DNA of 40,768 bases. It comes from Bradyrhizobium uaiense. Its GTDB lineage: Bacteria > Pseudomonadota > Alphaproteobacteria > Rhizobiales > Xanthobacteraceae. The stretch's first letter is position 1, and each line of letters opens with the position of its first letter. Location of the stretch: the NCBI RefSeq assembly GCF_010811875.1, contig NZ_VKHP01000055.1, positions 1 through 40,768 on the forward strand. Direction: 5' to 3'. Under the pieces are notes generated by a model. It was not told the origin of the DNA. It did not search any database and worked only from the letters and a program-made list of their open reading frames with translations. Positions 29,987 to 36,854 of the stretch are shown piece after piece. Both the position numbers and the translations under genes were made by a program.

Positions 29987-30598
29987 TCAATAACCGACCG
30001 TAAAGCGCTGTCGGATATGGGCCGGGCGCTCGATTTCGTCGGCGAGTGCAACTGCGAAATCCTCAAACGAGATCGAGCTTTTGCCGTCGGCAGCGGTCAG
30101 AAGCTGGTCGGTCCCGAGGCGGAACTTGCCTGTCCGCTCGCCCGCCACGAACAGCGCCGAGGGCGACAGGAAGGTCCAGTTCAGGTCCTTCTCCAGCCGC
30201 AGCAGGTCGAGGAATTCGGCGCCCTTGGAGGCCTCGGCCTTGTATTGGGGTGGAAAATTGGGGGTGGTCACCAGGCGGACGCCGGGAGCCACCTCGAGGC
30301 TGCCGGCGCCACCGACCACCAGATAGCGGCCCACCCCGGACGCCTTGGCCGCCCCGATCAGCTTGACGGGGTCGCTGACCGAGAAATGGACGGAACTGAT
30401 CGCGGCGTCGTGGCCGGCCCACAGCGCGGCCAGGGCGGCCTGATCGTTCACATCGCCTTTCTGGGCGGTGACATTGGCGAGGCTGGCGATCTTCTCCGGG
30501 TTGCGGGCGATGGCGGTGACGGCATGGCCGCGGCGGGCGAGTTCCGCGGTGAGTCGCGAGCCGGCCTGGCCGGATGCGCCGGCGATGGCGATCTTCAT
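29987..30598 (-). CDS. NAD(P)H-binding atypical SDR
   Basis: A 203-residue atypical SDR with NAD(P)-binding motif GASGQAG (residues ~7-13), VTAIARNPEK, and SVHFSVSDPVKLIGAAKASGVGRYLVVGGAGS. WTFLSPSALFVAGERTGKFRLG is the substrate-side region. There is no YxxxK motif, as usual in this NmrA/BVR-B-like group. ATG 30598 follows GGAGA by seven bases; ATG 30625 was rejected. Divergent from an HxlR gene 103 bases away, a common pairing in which the HxlR protein represses the reductase gene. Confidence 0.9.
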   Translation of the reverse strand: MKIAIAGASGQAGSRLTAELARRGHAVTAIARNPEKIASLANVTAQKGDVNDQAALAALWAGHDAAISSVHFSVSDPVKLIGAAKASGVGRYLVVGGAGSLEVAPGVRLVTTPNFPPQYKAEASKGAEFLDLLRLEKDLNWTFLSPSALFVAGERTGKFRLGTDQLLTAADGKSSISFEDFAVALADEIERPAHIRQRFTVGY

Positions 30599-30701
30599 CT
30601 CAAGTCTCCGATTGATGGTTTCCAATGGTGACTAGATAGCGAAATGGATGTAAGTGTGAAGAAGGTACTATTGTCTCACCTGATTACGCCGGAGTAACCC
30701 G

Positions 30702-31088
30702 ATGAAAGCCGCGAGCCTGAAGCCGGACGCCTATGCCGCCAATTGCCCGACGCGCCAGATCCTCGACAGGGTCGGCGACAAATGGGCAGTGCTGATCCTG
30801 CTGCTGCTGCGCAGCGAGCCGATGCGCTTCAACCAGCTCCGCCGCGCCATCGAAGGCATCTCGCAGAAGATGCTGTCGCAGGTGTTGAAGAGCCTGGAGC
30901 GCGACGGGCTGCTGCGACGCCGAGCGATCGCAACCGTTCCGGTCACCGTGGAGTATTCGATCACGCCGCTCGGATCGACGCTCGCCGAAGCGGTCGATCC
31001 GCTACGGGATTGGGCCGAACAAAATCTGAAGGAGGTGCTGGCCGCGCAACGCCGCTACGACGCACAGCGCAAGGCGCTGGCGGCGTGA
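30702..31088 (+). CDS. HxlR-family transcriptional regulator
   Basis: A 128-residue HxlR winged-helix protein: CPTRQILDRVGDKWAVLILLLLRSEPMRFNQLRRAIEGISQKMLSQVLKSLERDGLLRR, with Cys15 at the usual sensing position just before the first helix. GGAG lies eight bases before the ATG. The 103-base region shared with the divergent reductase holds a loose inverted repeat (GGTGA...TCACC, about 30626-30680) that could be the operator. Its stop is 23 bases from the convergent fliX. Confidence 0.93.
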   Translation: MKAASLKPDAYAANCPTRQILDRVGDKWAVLILLLLRSEPMRFNQLRRAIEGISQKMLSQVLKSLERDGLLRRRAIATVPVTVEYSITPLGSTLAEAVDPLRDWAEQNLKEVLAAQRRYDAQRKALAA

Positions 31089-31111
31089 GGCAGGTTGGTT
31101 GATGGAGGAGC

Positions 31112-31525
31112 TTAATACTGTCCAGCCTTGGCGAGCTCGACTTCGACGCGCAGCTCGATCTCGCCGAGCACGGCATCGAGGCCGGGGTCACCGGAGGTTT
31201 CCTTCAGGCTCGCCGCAGCGTCGCGCAGCCGGTTCACGGTGGAGGAATCGAAATTGCCGGACAGCAGTCCGAGCTTGAGCGCGTCGAGCACGTCGAGTGC
31301 GCCCTTGCCGCGGGCCACCGAGCGCTTGCGGCGTTCGGTCGGGTCTTCGACGCCCTGCAACGCGAGCAGCGCGTCCAGGCTGGCCGCGGCCTTCGGCGCG
31401 GCGGTGGAGCGCACCTCCTCCTGTGCAGTCGTCGCATCCGGCAGCGAGAAGCCGCTCGACGAGGTCCGCCGCGTGGAACTGGTGGACGTGCCAAGCGTGG
31501 TGCCGTTCGGTCCGTAGATGCGCAT
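31112..31525 (-). CDS. fliX: FliX, flagellar assembly regulator
   Basis: FliX, an alphaproteobacterial protein, couples basal-body assembly to late flagellar transcription by acting on the sigma54 activator FlbD in Caulobacter. The 137-residue sequence starts MRIYGPNGTT, has a low-complexity linker, then ASLDALLALQGVEDPTERRKRSVARGKGALDVLDALKLGLL and a C-terminal helix ending ELRVEVELAKAGQY, the family pattern. The gene is divergent from flgI, the same arrangement as in Caulobacter. A CtrA-like site lies about 50 bases upstream. Confidence 0.93.
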   Translation of the reverse strand: MRIYGPNGTTLGTSTSSTRRTSSSGFSLPDATTAQEEVRSTAAPKAAASLDALLALQGVEDPTERRKRSVARGKGALDVLDALKLGLLSGNFDSSTVNRLRDAAASLKETSGDPGLDAVLGEIELRVEVELAKAGQY

Positions 31526-31573
31526 CGCGATGATCCCGCAGGCCTGAATGCCGCGAGCATCGCCGTTTTATGG

Positions 31574-31589
31574 TTAACGACACGTAAAC
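31574..31589. promoter_or_regulatory. CtrA-like box between fliX and flgI
   Basis: TTAACGACACGTAAAC fits TTAA-N7-TTAAC with one mismatch. On the other strand GTTAACCATA contains the frequent TTAACCAT half-site. It lies 49-64 bases upstream of the fliX start, a normal distance for activation. Confidence 0.5.
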
Positions 31590-31593
31590 GACC

Positions 31594-31619
31594 CGGCAAT
31601 TTCTGCCGCCGCACGGCAG
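31594..31619. promoter_or_regulatory. Candidate enhancer for the flgI promoter
   Basis: Two overlapping inverted repeats: CGGCA-ATTTC-TGCCG (31594-31608) and CTGCCG-CCGCA-CGGCAG (31603-31619). The 11-mer TTTCTGCCGCC here is identical to one upstream of flgF. It lies about 87-112 bases before the -24 GG of the flgI promoter, the range used by FlbD/NtrC-type activators. Confidence 0.5.
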
Positions 31620-31704
31620 TTTCGCGCTCCCTGGCCAACCCAAGCCAAACCGCGAGCAGACAATTTCGATAAATATATCAATACATTGCCCCAGCGAAAC
31701 GAAC

Positions 31705-31720
31705 TGGCACGCAGCTCGCA
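31705..31720 (+). promoter_or_regulatory. Sigma54-type promoter of flgI
   Basis: TGGCACGCAGCTCGCA matches TGGCACG-N4-TTGCA with one change (TTGC to TCGC, as at flgF). GG (31706-31707) and GC (31718-31719) are exactly ten bases apart. Start of transcription near 31731 gives a ~60-base leader. Confidence 0.7.
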
Positions 31721-31729
31721 TGGTTAATG

Positions 31730-31765
31730 GCGGATCGCCCGTCATGGGAGTGTCGCGTGATCCGC
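31730..31765 (+). promoter_or_regulatory. Leader hairpin before flgI
   Basis: GCGGATC (31730-31736) pairs perfectly with GATCCGC (31759-31765). The 22-base loop contains TGGGAG (31745-31750), the same hexamer that forms the loops of both flgF leader hairpins. It is within the predicted 5' UTR, ending 26 bases before the ATG. Confidence 0.45.
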
Positions 31766-31791
31766 GAGTTCAGTTCGAGGGGAGCATCGGG

Positions 31792-32916
31792 ATGCCCGGC
31801 ATCCGCATCGCAAGTTTATTCGGAGTGGCCTGCGCCGCGTTGCTGACGCTGGCGGCCTCCGTCATGCCGGCGGCCGCGACGTCGCGGATCAAGGATCTCG
31901 CCAATATCGAGGGCGTGCGCCAGAACCAGTTGATCGGTTACGGCCTCGTGGTCGGCCTCAACGGCACCGGCGACACGCTCAACAACATCCCCTTCACCAA
32001 GCAATCGCTGCAAGCCATGCTCGAACGCATGGGCGTCAACATCCGCGGCGCTACCATCCGCACCGGTAACGTCGCCGCCGTCATGGTGACCGGCAATCTG
32101 CCGGCATTCGGCACTCAGGGCACGCGCATGGACGTCACCGTCTCCGCGCTCGGCGACGCCAAGAACCTGCAGGGCGGCACCCTGCTCGTCACCCCCCTGC
32201 TCGGCGCCGACGGCAATGTCTATGCGGTGGCGCAGGGATCGGTAGCGGTCGCCGGCTTCGCGGCCGAGGGCGCCGCCGCCAGCGTCGTGCGCGGCGTGCC
32301 GACGGTCGGCCGGATCGCCAACGGCGCCATCATCGAACGCGAGATCGAGTTCGCGCTCAACCGCCTGCCGAACGTACGGCTCGCGCTGCGCAACGCCGAT
32401 TTCACCACCGCCAAGCGGATCGCCGCCGCGGTCAACGACTATCTCGGCGTCAAGACTGCCGAGCCGATCGATCCCTCTACGGTGCAGCTCTCGGTCCCAT
32501 CGGAGTTCAAGGGTAACGTCGTCGCCTTCCTGACCGAGATCGAGCAGTTGCAGGTCGATCCCGACCTCACCGCGAAGATCGTGATCGACGAGCGCTCCGG
32601 CATCATCGTGATGGGCCGCGACGTGCGCGTCGCGACCGTCGCGGTGGCACAGGGCAACCTCACCGTCACGATCTCGGAAGCCCCGCAGGTCAGCCAGCCC
32701 AATCCGCTGTCGCGTGGCCGAACGGTCGTGACACCGCGCACCAGCGTCGGCGTCAGCGAAGACGGCAAAAAATTTGCGCTCGTCAGAAGCGGCGTCTCGC
32801 TGCAGCAGCTCGTCGACGGCCTCAACGGACTCGGAATCGGACCGCGCGACCTCATCAGCATCCTGCAGGCGATCAAGGCCGCCGGCGCGATCGAAGCCGA
32901 CATCGAGGTGATGTGA
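31792..32916 (+). CDS. flgI: FlgI, flagellar P-ring protein
   Basis: FlgI forms the periplasmic P-ring around the rod. The 374-residue precursor has a Sec signal peptide (LFGVACAALLTLAASVMPAAA). The mature part starts SRIKDLANIEGVRQNQLIGYGLVVGLNGTGD and includes the family stretch QGTRMDVTVSALGDAKNLQGGTLLVTPL, ending RDLISILQAIKAAGAIEADIEVM. GAGGGGAG lies eight bases before ATG 31792; a longer frame from 31720 would begin before the leader hairpin. Its TGA overlaps the flgJ ATG. Confidence 0.97.
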   Translation: MPGIRIASLFGVACAALLTLAASVMPAAATSRIKDLANIEGVRQNQLIGYGLVVGLNGTGDTLNNIPFTKQSLQAMLERMGVNIRGATIRTGNVAAVMVTGNLPAFGTQGTRMDVTVSALGDAKNLQGGTLLVTPLLGADGNVYAVAQGSVAVAGFAAEGAAASVVRGVPTVGRIANGAIIEREIEFALNRLPNVRLALRNADFTTAKRIAAAVNDYLGVKTAEPIDPSTVQLSVPSEFKGNVVAFLTEIEQLQVDPDLTAKIVIDERSGIIVMGRDVRVATVAVAQGNLTVTISEAPQVSQPNPLSRGRTVVTPRTSVGVSEDGKKFALVRSGVSLQQLVDGLNGLGIGPRDLISILQAIKAAGAIEADIEVM

Positions 32917-33272
32917 TGGCGAGCCTGATCAACAGCACCACCGGCAGCATGCCGAACAAGGCGCTGACGCCGATGTTCAACGGCCGTCCCGATCCCGTGC
33001 TTCAGGATGCGATGAAGAAGGTGACGCCGCAGCAGATCACCAAGGCAAAGGCAACCGCCACCGATTTCGAATCGATGTTCCTCAATTCGATGTTCTCGCA
33101 GATGACGACCGGCCTGAAGGGCGAAGGCCCGTACGGCGACACCGTCGGCACCGGTGCGTGGCGCTCGATGCTGACCGACGAATATTCGAAGAACTTCGCC
33201 AAATCTGGCGGCGTCGGCATTTCCAACGAAGTGTTCCGCTCGCTGATCCTGCAGCAGGCGAACAAGAGCTAA
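32916..33272 (+). CDS. flgJ: FlgJ-like rod-binding protein, N-terminal domain only
   Basis: A 118-residue protein equivalent to the rod-capping N-terminal domain of FlgJ: ATDFESMFLNSMFSQMTTGLKGEGPYG, then GAWRSMLTDEYSKNFAKSGGVGISNEVFRSL. The C-terminal muramidase domain of enterobacterial FlgJ is missing, which is usual in alphaproteobacteria, where a separate lytic enzyme serves. The start ATG at 32916 shares its A with the flgI stop (TGATG), so it is translationally coupled; a GTG one codon earlier is possible. Confidence 0.92.
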   Translation: MASLINSTTGSMPNKALTPMFNGRPDPVLQDAMKKVTPQQITKAKATATDFESMFLNSMFSQMTTGLKGEGPYGDTVGTGAWRSMLTDEYSKNFAKSGGVGISNEVFRSLILQQANKS

Positions 33273-33294
33273 TTCTGTTTCGAGGAGCAGCGCG

Positions 33295-33792
33295 ATGAAC
33301 CAGCGTCCACAGCACCGTCCAGCCTCCGCTCCCGCCGCGCGGCCCGCGACGTCGACGCCTCCCGATGTCGCGCGTCTCGCCAACGAGCTGACCGAAGTGA
33401 TGAGCGCGCTGCTCGTCGTCGTCGAGCAGGAGACCGAATTCGTTCGCGCCGGCAAGATCCGCGAGGGCATGCGACTCGAGGCGCAGAAGTCCGATCTGTC
33501 GCGGCGCTATATGCTCGCGGTCGAGCATCTGAAATCGATGCAGAAGATGCTGGCGCAGACCGATCCCGAACTGCTTGCGACACTGCGGCGTCATCATGAG
33601 ACGTTCCGCGCCCTGCTGCAGGTCAACCTGACCGTGCTTGCGACCGCGCACGCCGTCTCCGAGGGCATCGTCCGCGGCGTCAATGCCGAGGTGCAGCGGC
33701 GCAACATCCCGAACACCTACACAGCGAACGGACAGCGGGCTGCGCCGGGCCCGCGCAACATGACGCCGATCGCCGTCAGCCGCACGCTTTGA
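33295..33792 (+). CDS. flgN: FlgN-like flagellar export chaperone
   Basis: A 165-residue, mainly helical protein. VARLANELTEVMSALLVVVEQETEFVRAGKI is followed by a second long helix with YMLAVEHLKSMQKMLAQTDPEL and a third (HHETFRALLQVNLTVLATAHAVSEGIV). This is the FlgN pattern of chaperones for the hook-filament junction proteins FlgK and FlgL, both encoded in this window. The N-terminal ~25 residues are Pro/Ala-rich. GAGGAG precedes the ATG. Third gene of flgI-flgJ-flgN. Confidence 0.8.
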   Translation: MNQRPQHRPASAPAARPATSTPPDVARLANELTEVMSALLVVVEQETEFVRAGKIREGMRLEAQKSDLSRRYMLAVEHLKSMQKMLAQTDPELLATLRRHHETFRALLQVNLTVLATAHAVSEGIVRGVNAEVQRRNIPNTYTANGQRAAPGPRNMTPIAVSRTL

Positions 33793-33928
33793 CGCAGGCA
33801 TGCCGACAATTTAGCTCAATTCGACGCTACCCTGGCAGCGCGGAATTCAGCGTGTTCTCTAACACCCTGTTGAGAGGTTCCCCGTAGAGTTGCGGATCGT
33901 GAGGGGTTGGGATTTGACTCAAGCGAAC

Positions 33929-33944
33929 TAGTGCCTGTGCACTA
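33929..33944 (+). promoter_or_regulatory. Small hairpin before the FlaG-like gene
   Basis: TAGTGC-CTGT-GCACTA is a perfect six-pair stem with a four-base loop. It ends two bases before the GAGG ribosome-binding site of the gene starting at 33955, so folding could affect its translation. Confidence 0.4.
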
Positions 33945-33954
33945 CGAGGCTGCC

Positions 33955-34341
33955 ATGAGTACAGATTTCAGCATCAAGCCGGTGGGGGCACCGGTTGCAG
34001 CGCCGATGATCACTCCCGTGAGCGATACGGCGCAGAAGGCGGTGAAGACCGAATTGCCCGCGAGCCAGAGCGTCACCGCTCCGGAGCCGAGCGTCCGCGT
34101 CACGATCGACCCCAACGCCGTCAATGCATCGATTTCAAATCAGGCGCCGTCGGTCACCGACCAGGTCATCATCGACCGCGATGCGCGTGCCGTGGTCTAC
34201 CAGGTGGTCGACAATCGCACGAACCTGGTGGTGAGGCAGTTTCCGGAAGAAGCCGTATTGCGCCGCCGCGCCTATTTCCACGCACTCGATCTCAGCAAGG
34301 ACGCGCCGACGCGGGCGCGCGCGACCGACCGCCGCGCGTAA
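33955..34341 (+). CDS. FlaG-like flagellar protein
   Basis: A 128-residue protein. The C-terminal ~60 residues (TDQVIIDRDARAVVYQVVDNRTNLVVRQFPEEAVLRRRAY) match the FlaG domain pattern, in which a short beta-rich segment ends R-Q-I/F-P-x-E. FlaG proteins influence filament length in several bacteria; the exact role is unsettled. The N-terminus is Pro/Ala/Thr-rich and probably disordered. ATG 33955 has GAGG five bases upstream. It stands 160 bases after flgN and converges with the minus-strand flaF unit. Confidence 0.75.
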   Translation: MSTDFSIKPVGAPVAAPMITPVSDTAQKAVKTELPASQSVTAPEPSVRVTIDPNAVNASISNQAPSVTDQVIIDRDARAVVYQVVDNRTNLVVRQFPEEAVLRRRAYFHALDLSKDAPTRARATDRRA

Positions 34342-34358
34342 CGCAAGCGATCGGCCCC

Positions 34359-34721
34359 TCACTTCTGTGTGGCGTAGGCCTTGTCGAGATAGGTCGATCC
34401 GGTGGCCGGATCGGTGACGACATTGGCGATCAACGCCGTTCCCTGTTGCACCAGCGAAAACTTGGTATCGCCGACCCGGAACGCGCCGTCCTTGATCAGG
34501 ACGTCTTGATACTTGCTGGTGCCGTCGCTCTGATAATGGACCTTGGCGCGGAAGCCATCGACGTTCGACACGGAGATGTTGAACGACTTGTTGTTGGCAT
34601 ACTTCCCGCTCCAGCTGCCCTCATAGAGCTTCGGATCGACAGCCACATACGGCGTCTTCGACGGGACCGTCAGGCCCGCGGCCTTGTAGTTGGCGGACAG
34701 GATGCTCAACACGTCGGCCAT
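34359..34721 (-). CDS. Uncharacterised protein in the flaF unit
   Basis: A 120-residue protein I do not recognise. A helical N-terminus (MADVLSILSANYKAAGL) is followed by a beta-rich region: KLYEGSWSGKYANNKSFNISVSNVDGFRAKVHYQ, YQDVLIKDGAFRVGDTKFSLVQ and TALIANVVTDPATGSTYLD. The second part looks like a small beta-barrel, with a possible lipocalin-like layout. It has no signal peptide. GGAG lies eight bases upstream. It starts 28 bases after the flaF stop, so is probably made with FlaF; a part in flagellin expression or export is inferred from position only. Confidence 0.7.
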   Translation of the reverse strand: MADVLSILSANYKAAGLTVPSKTPYVAVDPKLYEGSWSGKYANNKSFNISVSNVDGFRAKVHYQSDGTSKYQDVLIKDGAFRVGDTKFSLVQQGTALIANVVTDPATGSTYLDKAYATQK

Positions 34722-34749
34722 GCCGGGAGCTCCGCTGCGAACCGGTCGA

Positions 34750-35115
34750 TCAGCCGCGGCCCGAGAGGCCGGCGGCGATGTTGCAGTTGATGTCGATCAG
34801 CGACTTCAGCTTCGCCGGGTCCGGATTCATCTGGATGTCGATGGTCTGTTTCATCACGAACACGCTGATGTTGGCGATGTTCTGACGCACCTCGAGCGGC
34901 TGCGGATTGTCAGCGCCCTCTGCCGCGCTGAGAAAGATCGACCACAAGCGGCGATTGAACAGCAATGCGTGATCGAGTGCCTTGTCGAGGCCGTTCCAGT
35001 TCGCCTGGACTTCCTGCAGCTGACGGGCCGCCTTCAAGAGCGCCTGCGCCTCGATCTCACGTGGGGACGCCGTCGTCGTGGACGTACGAGCGTAGGCCTG
35101 GGCTGCATTCGACAT
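34750..35115 (-). CDS. flaF: FlaF, flagellin synthesis regulator
   Basis: FlaF promotes flagellin synthesis and secretion, opposing FlbT, in alphaproteobacteria. The 121-residue sequence has the family pattern: SPREIEAQALLKAARQLQEVQANWNGLDKALDHALLFNRRLWSIFLSAAEGADNPQPLEVRQNIANISVFVMKQTI. GAGGT precedes the ATG. It lies downstream of the flagellin gene on the same strand, beyond a strong terminator, with its own promoter region (35116-35270). Confidence 0.95.
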   Translation of the reverse strand: MSNAAQAYARTSTTTASPREIEAQALLKAARQLQEVQANWNGLDKALDHALLFNRRLWSIFLSAAEGADNPQPLEVRQNIANISVFVMKQTIDIQMNPDPAKLKSLIDINCNIAAGLSGRG

Positions 35116-35157
35116 TAATGACCTCGATGGGATGCGGATTTCTCGAGCCGCGGAGAC

Positions 35158-35172
35158 GCAATTCTAGCGCCC
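35158..35172 (-). promoter_or_regulatory. Weak sigma54-like promoter before flaF
   Basis: On the minus strand GGGCGCTAGAATTGC has GG-N10-GC spacing and an intact TTGC, but the -24 element is poor (GGGCGC for TGGCAC). A GCCGT-TCCG-ACGGC inverted repeat (35226-35239) lies about 60 bases further upstream. A weak CtrA-like box TTTA-N7-TTAG (35194-35208) is between them. Confidence 0.3.
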
Positions 35173-35270
35173 GATATTTATGCATTCGCGGCCTTTAAAT
35201 ATGGTTAGCGGCCGTTACGAAATGCGCCGTTCCGACGGCACAGCCAGATACCGTAATATCCCGGAGATAA

Positions 35271-35299
35271 AGAAAAACGGCGGGGTTGCCCCCGCCGTT
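35271..35299 (-). terminator. Rho-independent terminator of the flagellin gene
   Basis: AACGGCGGGG and CCCCGCCGTT form a ten-pair GC-rich stem around four bases, followed on the minus strand by TTTTTC. It begins 22 bases after the flagellin stop and separates it from flaF. Confidence 0.85.
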
Positions 35300-35321
35300 C
35301 TCGAAGTGCTTGTCGGTGCGC

Positions 35322-36491
35322 TTAGCGGAGCAGCTGCAGCACGCTCTGCTGGCTCTGGTTGGCGAGCGCCAGTGCAGAGACCGCGATCGACTGGCGGGTC
35401 GACAGCGCCTGGCTGTTGGCCGCCTCCTCGTTGGTATCGGCCAGCGTCAGGTTGGACGAACCGGTCTGCAGCACGTTGATCAGGTTCTTGGAGAAGTCCT
35501 GACGGATCTGCACGATCGAGAGGTTCGAACCCAGCGTCGAGGCTTCACTGCGCAGCGAGGAGCTCGCGGTGCCCAGCGAGGCGATAACGCTGTTTGCCGA
35601 GTTGTTGTCGAGGAAGTCGGTGCCCGCGGCCAGCGATTTCAGGCCGAGGCCTGCAGCGTCGAACTTGACGCCGCTGATTGCGAGCGTGGACTTGCCGGTC
35701 TCGTTGAAGGTCAGCTTGAGGTTGTCGCCGTTCAACAGGTTGATGCCGTTGAACGACGAATCCTGCGCCGTGGTCGTGATCTGCGCGATGGTGTTGTTGT
35801 ACTGCGTCACCAGGGCGGCGCGCGCCGACTGCGAGGCCGAATCGGCAACCGGAGCCGTGCCGGCTGCGCTGAACGTCGCGGTACCGCCGCCGGTGTTGGT
35901 GAAGGTCACCGCACCGATCGTCGAGGACGCCGCGTCATTGGTCGTGGTGATGACGAGCTTGTTGGAGCTGTCGAGGCTCGCCGTCAGGTTGCTGGCCGAC
36001 AGCGCGGTGTTCAGCTGCGCCAGCGAGCTGCTGGCCCCGAAGGTGAAGCTGAAGGCGGGCTGACCGGCCGAAGCCGCGATCGCCAGAACGTCGCCGCTCT
36101 TGATCGTGGTACCGTCGACGAGGTTGGCCGCCGTGCCGCCGAGCGCCGCGGTCGAATTGACCTGCGACCTGGTGGTGTAGCCGGTGGGGCTCTGCAGCAC
36201 CTGGTTGGCAATCGACTTCGCGGTATCGACCAGCTTCTGCAGCGAGGTGATGCCGGTGTTGGCAGCCTGCAGCACCTGCACACCGTTGCCGATGCCGTCC
36301 AGCAGGTTGTTGATGTCGCTGGCGCGGTTGTCGAGCGACTGCGCGGTGAAGAAGTTGGTCGGGTTGTCGAGCGCCGTGTTGACCTTCTTGCCGGTGGCAA
36401 GACGGTTCTGCGTGGTGGAGAGCAGATCGGCGGTGGACTGGAGGGAGAGGAGATTCTGACGAACGGAGGAGGAGAGAATGATACCGGACAT
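35322..36491 (-). CDS. fliC: Flagellin
   Basis: The filament subunit, 389 residues. The conserved N-terminal D0/D1 part is MSGIILSSSVRQNLLSLQS, TADLLSTTQNRLATGKKV and NTALDNPTNFFTAQSL. The C-terminal part is SLRSEASTLGSNLSIVQIRQDFSKNLINVLQTGSSNLTLADTNEEAANSQAL, ending SQQSVLQLLR. A Ser/Thr/Ala-rich variable region lies between ~residues 145 and 300. ATG 36491 is preferred because AAAGG is seven bases upstream; ATG 36497 (MKMSG) is possible and a longer frame to 36617 is not credible. Only one flagellin gene is in the window. Known flagellin controllers flaF and flbT flank it. Confidence 0.96.
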   Translation of the reverse strand: MSGIILSSSVRQNLLSLQSTADLLSTTQNRLATGKKVNTALDNPTNFFTAQSLDNRASDINNLLDGIGNGVQVLQAANTGITSLQKLVDTAKSIANQVLQSPTGYTTRSQVNSTAALGGTAANLVDGTTIKSGDVLAIAASAGQPAFSFTFGASSSLAQLNTALSASNLTASLDSSNKLVITTTNDAASSTIGAVTFTNTGGGTATFSAAGTAPVADSASQSARAALVTQYNNTIAQITTTAQDSSFNGINLLNGDNLKLTFNETGKSTLAISGVKFDAAGLGLKSLAAGTDFLDNNSANSVIASLGTASSSLRSEASTLGSNLSIVQIRQDFSKNLINVLQTGSSNLTLADTNEEAANSQALSTRQSIAVSALALANQSQQSVLQLLR

Positions 36492-36519
36492 TTTCATACC
36501 TTTCTGGTGTGAAACTGAG

Positions 36520-36535
36520 GAAAAAACCGCGCCAA
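36520..36535 (-). promoter_or_regulatory. Degenerate sigma54-like site before flagellin
   Basis: On the minus strand TTGGCGCGGTTTTTTC keeps a good -24 element, but the -12 dinucleotide is TC instead of GC. It is about 30-45 bases before the ATG. Low support; the real promoter may be further upstream. Confidence 0.25.
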
Positions 36536-36604
36536 TCCTTTCTGACCGGGCGGATGGCCGATCCTGCGGGCCGAGCCGCGAAGGAAAAAGAAATCTCCAG
36601 CACG

Positions 36605-36621
36605 GCATTTGAGACAAATGC
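36605..36621. promoter_or_regulatory. Perfect 17-base palindrome upstream of flagellin
   Basis: GCATTTG-AGA-CAAATGC has seven perfect pairs and a three-base centre. It overlaps GCACGGCA (36600-36607), an octamer also present in the candidate enhancer of flgI. It may be an operator or, if transcribed, a leader hairpin. Confidence 0.45.
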
Positions 36622-36720
36622 AGAAGAATAAAATTGTCGCGGTTAGGCGAAGCTCGCCGTGAAAACTACTGAGACGATTGCTGATTCCGGCCGGATGCCA
36701 GCGCCCGGGCGCGTCCCCTG

Positions 36721-36737
36721 TTCACCAAGCATTAACC
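36721..36737. promoter_or_regulatory. CtrA-like box upstream of flbT
   Basis: TTCACCAAGCATTAACC fits TTAA-N7-TTAAC with one mismatch in the first half and contains TTAACCAT. It is 118-134 bases before flbT, in the region shared with the divergent flagellin gene. Confidence 0.45.
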
Positions 36738-36854
36738 ATCATGGGAAAGGATCACTGTCGCATCGGCCCCGTGCCGCAACGGCGGCTGCTAAGCAGAGCC
36801 GAACATGTTCCGCTGGCGGCGACATCGCGCGTCTGCCGGCAAAGGAGAACGGTC

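Noticed and set aside
36712..36854. Sigma54-type promoter for flbT
   Set aside because: GG-N10-GC spacing occurs, but only with poor flanking matches, as expected by chance in GC-rich DNA.
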